Shown here: piece after piece, positions 1 to 4,448 of the stretch
How the letters are laid out: each line of letters begins with the position of its first letter
Numbering within the stretch: the stretch's first letter is position 1
Origin: Nitrospirota bacterium
GTDB taxonomy: Bacteria > Nitrospirota_A > Leptospirillia > Leptospirillales > Leptospirillaceae
Direction: 5' to 3'
Length of the DNA: 5,315 nt
NCBI GenBank assembly: GCA_021838585.1
Contig: JAKCDE010000054.1
Span: forward strand, 1-5,315
The notes under the pieces: generated by a model
What the model was told of the DNA's origin: nothing
Seen by the model: the letters and a program-made list of their open reading frames with translations, nothing else
Database searches by the model: none
Translations under genes and position numbers: made by a program

Positions 1-840
1 CTCTACGACGCGTACGACTCCAACCAGCACCGCTTCAGGGAGACGCTCCTCCGCTACCACAAACGCAAGGAATTCGTCGGCCGGGACGAAATCATCCCGG
101 TCCCCTACGCCCTTCACTGGCTGATCGTCTTCCTGCTCGGAGTCGGGGAGTTCCCCTTAAACGTGGTCGTCTTCCGGATGTTCGGAGAGCCGGAGCTGAT
201 GACCTACGTCATGAGCCTGACCCTCTCGCTCACCCTTCCCCTGATCGGGGTCTTCCTGGGGCTCCAGGTCCGGACGCTGGTGAGGCCAAAAATCGCCACC
301 CTCATCATGACCGTCCTGGCCCCGGGAACCGTTCTGGGGGCCCTGACCGCCCTCTCCTTCATCCGGAACATGTACGTGACGCTCCATTCCGAACACCGTC
401 TGGGAGACGCCTCAGGCAACATGGTCTATGCCATGTTCGCCATCAATCTCCTGATCTTCATCGGCGCCTTCATGGTCTCCTTCTTCGCCCACGACCAGGA
501 CGAAGAACTCGACGCCCTCCATGTCTCCGTCCTCCGCCTGGAAAAGAAACGGACGAATCTCAGAAACAGGCTGTCCCGGGCCATCTCGAGGACGAACGCC
601 GTCATCCGCGGGGGACGGGCCGAAGCCGACCGGATCCTCTCCCAGACCTCGGCCCGCCTCTCCCTCTACCGCCAGGCCAACATGGCGGGTCGGAGGGGGA
701 CGGTCTCCCCGCCTTCCTTTTCGAAAAAGCCGGCCTCCGAGATCCTGAACCGGTGGTGGCCGGATCTCTCCCTTCCCGAGGCCGCGGAATCGGTGACCGC
801 AGCCAGGCCCATCCCAGTCAAGGGGAAGGAATTCGCCTGA
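1..840 (+). CDS. Multi-spanning membrane protein of unknown function, 5' truncated by window edge
   Basis: The frame is open from the first base and ends at TGA 838-840, giving 279 visible residues; the true start lies upstream. I do not recognise the family. A hydrophilic segment (residues 1-33, rich in R, K and E) precedes about four hydrophobic stretches: roughly 36-59 (containing LIVFLLGVGEFPLNVVVF), 67-90, 98-121 and 141-163. After the last comes an acidic patch (DQDEELD) and a charged, Leu/Arg-rich stretch (about 170-225) that looks like a cytoplasmic coiled coil, then a Pro/Ser-rich tail with a Trp pair near residue 252. This suggests an inner-membrane protein with a cytoplasmic helical tail. 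A GTG at 163 could be taken as a start, but the same frame continues upstream with membrane-like sequence (YALHWLIVFLLG), so an internal start is unlikely. The next small gene begins 50 bases downstream on the same strand and may be co-transcribed. The reading frame is well supported; the function is not. Confidence 0.85.
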   Translation, partial: LYDAYDSNQHRFRETLLRYHKRKEFVGRDEIIPVPYALHWLIVFLLGVGEFPLNVVVFRMFGEPELMTYVMSLTLSLTLPLIGVFLGLQVRTLVRPKIATLIMTVLAPGTVLGALTALSFIRNMYVTLHSEHRLGDASGNMVYAMFAINLLIFIGAFMVSFFAHDQDEELDALHVSVLRLEKKRTNLRNRLSRAISRTNAVIRGGRAEADRILSQTSARLSLYRQANMAGRRGTVSPPSFSKKPASEILNRWWPDLSLPEAAESVTAARPIPVKGKEFA

Positions 841-890
841 GGCTCTTCCGTGGCAGAAGGGGGAACTCATGATGGAGGTTTTGAAAGGTC

Positions 891-1088
891 ATGACAGTCG
901 AAGAACGGATCGCGCTCGAACGGGTGGCCGCAACGACCGAAGCCGCCTGGAAAACCATGCAGCTTGCGACGGAGGCCGCCCGCAAGGCGGGCCTCACCGG
1001 CCTCCATGTGTCCTCGCTCGAGAGCGTCGGGTGGGCGGCACTGCAGGAACTCAAAGACTACCTGTCCAGGAAGGGTCTCAACCCGTAG
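891..1088 (+). CDS. Small helical protein, 65 aa, unknown function
   Basis: ATG 891 to TAG 1086-1088 encodes 65 residues beginning MTVEERIALERV and ending SRKGLNP. The composition is rich in Ala, Glu, Leu and Lys/Arg with helical periodicity. There appear to be two or three amphipathic helices (about 3-32 and 42-60) joined by a Gly-Leu-Thr-Gly turn, with no signal peptide, membrane segment or cysteine. GGAGG at 874-878 lies upstream with a rather long 12-base gap, so the ribosome site is acceptable but not ideal. It follows the membrane-protein gene by 50 bases on the same strand, and the two could form an operon. A longer overlapping frame from 869 gives an Arg/Gly/Pro-rich low-complexity product typical of a shadow, so I prefer this frame. 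No family is recognised; it could be a small regulatory or structural partner of its neighbour. Confidence 0.55.
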   Translation: MTVEERIALERVAATTEAAWKTMQLATEAARKAGLTGLHVSSLESVGWAALQELKDYLSRKGLNP

Positions 1089-1179
1089 AGGACGAAACTG
1101 GGCCCCGAACGCTCTCAATGGCCGGGAATCGGAAAAAGGGCTCCCCAAGGCAGAATGGAAAGAAACCGGGAGATTTCGG

Positions 1180-1348
1180 ATGGCGACCTTCAGGGCGAAA
1201 GAATGGACCTAGGAAGAATTCATGGCGCTCCCGGAAGGCGGACCCCTTCGCTACGAAATCATCGACGGAGAACTGACCGGGCCTCCGCCCCCAATACCCG
1301 GCATCAGGAAGTGTCCGGGAATCTTTCCAGGATCGTCAGTCCCTTTAT
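1180..1348 (+). pseudogene. Uma2-family (DUF820) protein, N-terminal fragment, interrupted by IS element
   Basis: Uma2 proteins carry a PD-(D/E)XK nuclease-like fold and are often multi-copy in bacterial genomes; their role is poorly defined. Here GGGAGA (1168-1173) lies 6 bases before ATG 1180. The reading is MATFRAKEWT, stop, EEFMALPEGGPLRYEIIDGELTGPP, which matches the family start, including the hallmark EIIDGEL. An in-frame TAG at 1210-1212 replaces a residue that is usually Tyr or similar. At a run of five C (1288-1292) the family reading moves to another frame, consistent with loss of one base, and continues NTRHQEVSGNLSRIVSPF to TTTAT at 1344-1348. The IS200/IS605 element begins there. 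The rest of the gene resumes at 2769. The family assignment is strong; whether the lesions are biological or partly sequencing errors in homopolymers is open, but the amber codon is not in a homopolymer. Confidence 0.8.
1344..1348 (+). other. Insertion site / TnpB target-adjacent motif TTTAT
   Basis: TTTAT immediately precedes the inferred left end. IS200/IS605 elements insert 3' of a short fixed motif, and TnpB uses the same motif as its TAM. The motif is part of the Uma2 codons for Phe and the next residue. The exact boundary is inferred from restoration of the Uma2 frame, not from an empty-site comparison. Confidence 0.65.
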
Positions 1349-1366
1349 CAGAAAAACGCCGTAAAA

Positions 1367-1386
1367 CTCCGGACTTCAGGCCGGAG
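1367..1386 (+). repeat. Left-end hairpin of the IS200/IS605 element
   Basis: CTCCGG (1367-1372) and CCGGAG (1381-1386) are perfect 6-bp complements around an 8-base loop (ACTTCAGG). The hairpin lies 18 bases inside the left terminus, where Y1 transposases bind an imperfect palindrome in single-stranded form. TAAA just 5' (1362-1365) is complementary to TTTA of the target motif, fitting the guide-cleavage site pairing known in this family. Confidence 0.65.
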
Positions 1387-1408
1387 ATATAAGGCGTGCT
1401 TTGGTGTG

Positions 1409-1417
1409 TGCTAGAAT
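1409..1417 (+). promoter_or_regulatory. Possible extended -10 promoter for tnpB
   Basis: TGCTAGAAT contains a TAGAAT hexamer (5 of 6 to TATAAT) preceded by TGn, an extended -10 pattern. No good -35 is visible. A start site about 7 bases downstream would fall at or next to ATG 1425, so the message could be leaderless. This would explain why the only purine-rich ribosome-site-like sequence (GGGAGG, 1418-1423) sits one base from the ATG. It is based on pattern only. Confidence 0.3.
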
Positions 1418-1424
1418 GGGAGGC

Positions 1425-2657
1425 ATGAAAGTCCTCAGCGCCTACAAATTCCGCCTCGTTCCGACCCCCACCCAGGAGGCCCTTCTGTCCCGCCATGCGG
1501 GAGGCGTCCGGTTCGTCTGGAACAAGGCCCTCGACCTCCAGAAGAAGCGTCTCGACGCCGGGATCCCCCTCCTGTCCTACGGGGACTTGGCCAAGCTTCT
1601 GACCCTGTGGCGGTCGAGCGAGGACTACGGGTTCCTGGCCCTCGGTCCTTCACAGCCCCAGCAGCAGACCCTCAAGAACCTCGACCGGGCCATTTGGGAG
1701 GCCATGGACCGAAAGAACCCCAAGCGATTCCCCCGGTTCAAGCGCAAGGGGGAGGGAGACTCCCTCCGCTACCCCGATCCCTTCCAGGTGAAGCTCGATC
1801 TCTCGACACGGGATTCGGATGGACGGAATCTCCTTCCCCGGATCTTTCTCCCCAAGGTCGGATGGGTCAAGGTCCGTCTCTCCCGGCAGATCATGGGCGA
1901 TCTCCGGAACGCCACCGTCACCCGGAAGGCCAGGCGATGGGCCGTCTCCCTACAGACCGAAAGGGAGATTTCGGAGCCGGTGCTCCTGACCTCTTCGGAG
2001 GTCGGCATGGACCTCGGGGTGGCGTCCTTTGCCACCCTCTCGGACGGAACGAGGCTCCACCCCTCTCCGGAGCTTGTCGCCGCCCTGAAACGGGCGGAAA
2101 AGACTCTTGCCTGGGAGCAGCGGAAACTCTCCCGGAAGTTCCGGAAAGGGCCGAAGAGCCAAAACTTCCGGAAGCAGAAGCGCCGGGTGGCGAGAGCCCA
2201 CGAACGGGTTGCCAACATGCGCCTGGATTTTCTCCACAAGACCTCGACAATGATCGGCGAAACCCAAGCGATCGTCTATGTCGAGGATCTGAAGATCCGG
2301 AACATGACACGGAGCGCCCAGGGAACGAGAGAGAATCCCGGAAAAAACGTCCGGCAGAAGGCCGGACTGAACCGCTCCCTCATGTACAAAGGATGGGAGA
2401 TCTTCCTCTCCCTCCTGGACTACAAGCTGGCGAGACGGGGAGGTCGTCTGGTCCGGGTCGATCCCCGAAACACGTCCCGGGCCTGTTTCGTTTGCGGCCA
2501 TGTCTCGGCGGAAAACAGACCGGACCAGGCCACCTTCCGGTGCGTCTCCTGCGGCCACGCCGATCATGCGGACGTCAACGCCGCAAAAAACGTTTTCAGG
2601 GCGGGGCACGCCCGAAGCGCCTGTTCGGAGGGAACTCCCTCCGAGTCGGTGGCCTGA
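1425..2657 (+). CDS. tnpB: TnpB, RNA-guided RuvC-like endonuclease (OrfB, IS605 family)
   Basis: This 410-residue protein belongs to the TnpB/OrfB family, the omega-RNA-guided DNA nucleases from which Cas12 evolved. They cut target DNA next to a TAM and help retain the element after excision. The start MKVLSAYKFRLVPTPTQ matches the usual TnpB opening. A helix-turn-helix-like segment FVWNKALDLQKKR (about 30-42) follows, then a WED/REC-like middle. The RuvC residues are all present: D196 in GMDLGVASF, E287 in VYVEDLKIRNM, and D383 in ADHADVNAAKN. A four-cysteine zinc finger (C354, C357, C373, C376) sits between RuvC-II and RuvC-III, preceded by DPRNTSRACFVCG. The length is normal for the family and no frame lesion is seen, so the nuclease is probably active. 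I chose ATG 1425 by family alignment; in-frame ATG 1416 and TTG 1401 are alternatives. The 3' end overlaps the omega-RNA. No tnpA is adjacent. Confidence 0.95.
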   Translation: MKVLSAYKFRLVPTPTQEALLSRHAGGVRFVWNKALDLQKKRLDAGIPLLSYGDLAKLLTLWRSSEDYGFLALGPSQPQQQTLKNLDRAIWEAMDRKNPKRFPRFKRKGEGDSLRYPDPFQVKLDLSTRDSDGRNLLPRIFLPKVGWVKVRLSRQIMGDLRNATVTRKARRWAVSLQTEREISEPVLLTSSEVGMDLGVASFATLSDGTRLHPSPELVAALKRAEKTLAWEQRKLSRKFRKGPKSQNFRKQKRRVARAHERVANMRLDFLHKTSTMIGETQAIVYVEDLKIRNMTRSAQGTRENPGKNVRQKAGLNRSLMYKGWEIFLSLLDYKLARRGGRLVRVDPRNTSRACFVCGHVSAENRPDQATFRCVSCGHADHADVNAAKNVFRAGHARSACSEGTPSESVA

Positions 2658-2784
2658 CCGTTCAGGCTCCCGATCCATCCCCGTGAAGAGCCGGGGAGAT
2701 GGCAGGAAGGAATCCCCTCCCTTTCCGCTTTCGCGGCGAGCGAAGCGAGAGGGAGGGGAGGATGTCAAGCATTTGAATCCCGGG
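2620..2784 (+). ncRNA. Predicted omega-RNA (reRNA) with guide, tnpB 3' end and element right end
   Basis: In IS200/IS605 elements the right end is transcribed as the guide RNA of TnpB: the scaffold covers the 3' end of tnpB and the RE, and the guide is the flanking DNA. Three stacked hairpins fit this. GCCTGA/TCAGGC (2652-2657, 2662-2667, 4-base loop) overlaps the tnpB stop codon. TCCCCG/CGGGGA (2678-2683, 2692-2697) follows. The long terminal hairpin is at 2713-2759. The scaffold would end at TCAA (2768), and a guide of about 16 bases would begin GCATTTGAAT at 2769, inside the Uma2 gene. The 5' limit given is a guess; processed scaffolds may start further inside tnpB. Confidence 0.6.
2714..2758 (+). 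repeat. Right-end hairpin of the IS200/IS605 element
   Basis: CCCCTCCCT (2714-2722) pairs with AGGGAGGGG (2750-2758). The stem continues inward through about 20 pairs with two single-base bulges (C2726, T2731) and one G-T pair, to a loop GGCGA (2735-2739). A T-A pair (2713/2759) can extend it. TCAA lies 6 bases after the foot and GAAT sits at the 5' foot, the arrangement expected for Y1 transposase recognition and for the 3' part of the omega-RNA. It lacks a U-tract, so it is not a standard terminator. Confidence 0.75.
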
Positions 2785-3138
2785 AGAGGGAAGGTTTTTT
2801 CCGCCCCCACCGACGTCGTCCTCCCACGATCCGCTCCGGGCGGTCGAACCGGATCTTATGGCTGTCTCGAAAGGACGCCTTTCCCTCATCGGAGAGAAGA
2901 ACATCGAAGGGGCTCCGGAACTTCTGATGGAGATCCTCTCCGAAGAGACGGAAAAACGGGACCGCCGGGAGAAGTTCTCCCTCTACGCACTCTCCGGTGT
3001 TTCCGAGTCCTGGATCGTCGACCCGGAGTCGCCAATCGTCCAGGTCTTCCGGCTCTCCGGCACAAAAGACTTCTCTCCTCTCGATTCCCTTCTCCGAGGT
3101 TTTTTTCCGTCCTGGGTGATTCCTTCGACCAGAAGGTC
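2769..3138 (+). pseudogene. Uma2-family protein, C-terminal fragment (resumes after IS element)
   Basis: The Uma2 reading resumes at the element edge: HLNPGRGKVFSAPTDVVL (to 2823). It then shifts by one frame at the C-run near 2823-2825 and continues HDPLRAVEPDLMAVSKGR, then SLIGEKNIEGAPELLMEILS and SEETEKRDRREKFSLYALSG, then ESWIVDPESPIVQVFRLSG. This contains the family nuclease signature: Asp of EPDL, Glu of MEILS, and Lys of RREKFSLY. At a run of seven T (3100-3106) the text best matching the family C-terminus (FFSVLGDSFDQK) is again in another frame, so a third shift is possible. Adding the left fragment gives about 180 residues, the usual size for Uma2. The true stop codon is not clear; 3138 is where family-like text fades. 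The catalytic residues survive but no frame can make the whole protein. Confidence 0.78.
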
Positions 3139-3520
3139 AGGACTCTTTCCGCCTCCGGAAGAGCCGAGCCCGCCATGGCGGGACCGGTCAATCCCGACAG
3201 GGACTCGCACCCCCAAGACGCACCCATGCCGGGCGCACCTATCCTTCCCCGCCCTGAAGGGCGAGGTTTGCCGCGCGATTGGATCAATGCCGGTCAGATT
3301 GACGAAACGACCGGAACGGACCCGGAAAAGAAGACATTCATGCCTGTTCCTCTCTGTTCACCAGACCCCGGGGGCCAGAGTCTTTTTCTTCAGGTCGTTT
3401 TTTTGCTGGGACGACAGGCGGGAAAGAGGAAAAGCCAGCGCTCCTTGAAAGTTCTATGGACATTCCGCACGGGGAGGTCCGAAGCGGATGTTGTGTTCCG
3501 AAAGGAATCCTTTTCCTCAG
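3139..3520. other. Non-coding stretch between the Uma2 remnant and mqsA
   Basis: No open frame here has family-like or composition-consistent text; the frames running through are tails of shifted Uma2 readings. The stretch contains the hairpin plus TCAA listed separately (3247-3287), several T-runs on the + strand, and an interrupted palindrome AAAGGAATCCTTT (3501-3513) just beyond the mqsA stop. I see no tRNA, rRNA or CRISPR repeats. Confidence 0.6.
3247..3287 (+). repeat. Possible relic of a second IS200/IS605 right end
   Basis: CCCCGCCC (3247-3254), TGAA loop, GGGCGAGG (3259-3266) form an 8-pair stem with one mismatch. The following TTTGCCGCGCGATTGG leads to TCAA at 3284-3287. A GC-rich stem with a short loop and a TCAA end some 18 bases later resembles right ends of many TnpB elements and recalls the verified element's own TCAA end. 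No tnpB remnant is identified upstream, so this is tentative. Confidence 0.3.
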
Positions 3521-3952
3521 TTACGCCTTAACATGGTCCTTCCTTTCGAAACCAATCTCTTTCAAAATTTCAGGATGTGCCCCTAGGATCCTGAACAAGT
3601 TGGTAACGGCCAGAATCGGTTTGGCCTTGCCTCTCTCGTATCGGGAAAAAGCATTCGGCCCGCCACCTGTCAATCTTGCGGCTTCCCGCTGGGTGAGTTT
3701 TAACTTCTTTCTGATCTTGGCCAATTCAACCGCTTCTTCCTTGTCGATCACCTGAGAAAAACACTCTATTGCTTGTGCATATCGATTGCCTTCCCCTTTA
3801 TCGAATTCGATCTCTTTACAGTGATGACAAAACCATCCCGAAATATCAGGGATCGTAGTTTGATGGCCGCGATATTCGTAAACAACATCTCGAACATCGT
3901 GAATCATTTCCCCATTTTCGCAGTTTAAACAGACTCTTTTAGTCGTTTTCAT
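3521..3952 (-). CDS. mqsA: Antitoxin MqsA of the MqsR-MqsA type II toxin-antitoxin system
   Basis: This is a 143-residue protein reading down from ATG 3952 to TAA 3521-3523. MqsA neutralises MqsR and represses the operon as a dimer. The N-terminal zinc domain shows CLNCENGEM (C8, C11) and FCHHCKE (C42, C45), the four zinc ligands of the family. The C-terminal HTH (about 75-132) has IRKKLKLTQREAARLTGGGP followed by NAFSRYERGKAKP; N100 and R104 correspond to the DNA-contacting Asn and Arg of E. coli MqsA, which is slightly shorter (131 aa). A strong ribosome site AAGGAG lies 7 bases before the ATG, which decides against the upstream in-frame TTG at 3979. The start overlaps the end of mqsR by 14 bases, giving coupled translation. 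The stretch is visibly AT-richer than its neighbours (a sampled 60-base row at 3901-3960 has 21 G+C), suggesting horizontal acquisition. Confidence 0.93.
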   Translation of the reverse strand: MKTTKRVCLNCENGEMIHDVRDVVYEYRGHQTTIPDISGWFCHHCKEIEFDKGEGNRYAQAIECFSQVIDKEEAVELAKIRKKLKLTQREAARLTGGGPNAFSRYERGKAKPILAVTNLFRILGAHPEILKEIGFERKDHVKA

Positions 3953-4259
3953 AGCTTTTCTCCTTGAACGAAACAACAATGGATCCTTCTTCCCTTAACG
4001 TCACCTTGACGTATGCCGTTCTCCCTGTCGGAGTTGAAGGATGGTAAACATCCTGCCAGATCGTGCTTGAAGCACGAGTTGTCATACTTTTGTAGAAGCA
4101 ACCAGATGGCATCGAACATACAACATCGATCGCCTGGTCTATTGTCAGTCCCATTTCCTTTGAATTTTCAATCGCAGTTTTAGTAAAGACATCTGCACCA
4201 TTAGAACGAACTATTTCCGGTATACGTCTGAGGGAATAATGGGGTTTTCGTTTTTCCAT
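3939..4259 (-). CDS. mqsR: Toxin MqsR, mRNA interferase of the MqsR-MqsA system
   Basis: This 106-residue RelE/YoeB-fold ribonuclease family member typically cleaves mRNA at GCU/GCA-type sites. The start MEKRKPH closely matches E. coli MqsR (MEKRTPH). The signature blocks GCFYKSMTTR and STIWQDVYHP, and the terminal block IVVSFKEK, are intact. K57, Q69 and Y83 correspond to the reported catalytic-site residues K56, Q68 and Y81 of E. coli MqsR, so the toxin looks functional. ATG 4259 is chosen by alignment; a TTG at 4262 in the same frame sits at better distance from AGAGGG. The gene precedes mqsA, the toxin-first order typical of this system and opposite to most type II pairs. The AT-rich composition is shared with mqsA. 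An intact antitoxin follows, so the pair is probably complete and active. Confidence 0.93.
   Translation of the reverse strand: MEKRKPHYSLRRIPEIVRSNGADVFTKTAIENSKEMGLTIDQAIDVVCSMPSGCFYKSMTTRASSTIWQDVYHPSTPTGRTAYVKVTLREEGSIVVSFKEKSYEND
3960..3965 (-). promoter_or_regulatory. Ribosome binding site of mqsA
   Basis: AAGGAG on the minus strand, 7 bases before ATG 3952, lies within the last codons of mqsR. It fixes the mqsA start at 3952 rather than the TTG at 3979. Its strength compared with the poor mqsR site would favour antitoxin excess. Confidence 0.75.
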
Positions 4260-4266
4260 CAATTAC

Positions 4267-4295
4267 AATTTACCCTCTAAGGTTATTTTCATCAA
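4267..4295 (-). promoter_or_regulatory. Candidate mqsRA promoter with MqsA operator
   Basis: On the minus strand, TTGATG (4295-4290) and TAAATT (4272-4267) are 17 bases apart, each matching 4 of 6 consensus positions of a sigma-70 promoter. Between them and into the -10 lies AACCT-TAG-AGGGT (4284-4272), one base away from a perfect AACCT-N3-AGGTT palindrome, the motif type bound by E. coli MqsA. This would allow autorepression. A start site from this -10 would fall near the mqsR ATG and leave out the AGAGGG sequence, so either the -10 is wrong or the message is nearly leaderless. Confidence 0.4.
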
Positions 4296-4297
4296 TC

Positions 4298-4342
4298 TCG
4301 GTTCAAAGAATTTTTGTGGGGGGAGGGGTTTCCCGGAACCGA
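4298..4342. repeat. Inverted repeat around a G-rich tract, mqsR upstream region
   Basis: TCGGTTC (4298-4304) and GAACCGA (4336-4342) are perfect 7-base complements separated by 31 bases. The spacer holds GGGGGGAGGGG (4318-4328). A second, weaker pair, GATAGA (4341-4346) and TCTATC (4372-4377), follows. It lies between the divergent mqsR and sensor genes and could be a regulator site or the edge of the AT-rich island. No function is assigned. Confidence 0.35.
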
Positions 4343-4448
4343 TAGACTTCTACGACTGAAATCGATATTGTTCTATCTATGGACAGGATCTCTCTTTATC
4401 CAGCTTTCTGGATCTTCTCCCCAGGATGTCCCTGCCGCCCTCTCGTCC

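Larger units (their letters stand above)
1349..2768 (+). mobile_element. IS200/IS605-type element, TnpB-only, 1420 bp
   Basis: The element carries a tnpB gene and no Y1 transposase (tnpA), like IS1341-type members; it would need TnpA in trans to move. I set the ends from four observations. TTTAT (1344-1348) abuts the left end and resembles known TnpB target-adjacent motifs and IS605-type insertion sites. TCAA (2765-2768) forms the right end, as I recall for IS608. Subterminal hairpins lie at 1367-1386 and 2714-2758. Deleting exactly 1349-2768 joins AT of 1347-1348 to G2769 and restores a continuous Uma2 frame (SPF-M-HLNPGRGK). TAAA at 1362-1365, just 5' of the left hairpin, could pair with TTTA of the target. 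GAAT at 2710-2713 lies just 5' of the right hairpin, the same tetranucleotide I recall as the right-end guide in IS608. There is no target-site duplication, as expected for this single-strand family. Confidence 0.82.

Noticed and set aside
869..1276. 135-residue + strand frame overlapping the small 65-residue gene
   Set aside because: Its product is an Arg/Gly/Pro/Asn-rich low-complexity text, it overlaps both the 65-residue gene and the Uma2 start, and shows no family features.
1607..2686. 359-residue + strand frame within tnpB
   Set aside because: It is a shifted reading of the intact tnpB gene, with Pro/Gly/Arg-rich composition and no motifs.
2714..2758. Long hairpin as a rho-independent terminator
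   Set aside because: No U-tract follows; its position relative to TCAA and the Uma2 joint fits the element right end better.
1361..2778. Alternative element borders giving the joint ...IRKTP-PGRGKVFS
   Set aside because: This joint also keeps the frame, but there is no insertion motif at 1361 or TCAA-like terminus at 2778; the TTTAT/TCAA borders are better supported.
1950..2810. 286-residue minus-strand frame opposite tnpB
   Set aside because: Antisense shadow of a GC-rich gene; it spans the element boundary and has no recognisable domain.
3501..3513. Interrupted palindrome AAAGGAATCCTTT after the mqsA stop as a terminator
   Set aside because: The stem is short and AT-rich with no following T-run on the minus strand, too weak to call a terminator.
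2500..3531. 343-residue + strand frame spanning the tnpB end to mqsA
   Set aside because: Only a short part (KVFSAPTDVVL) is meaningful and belongs to the Uma2 remnant; the rest is out-of-frame text across the element end.
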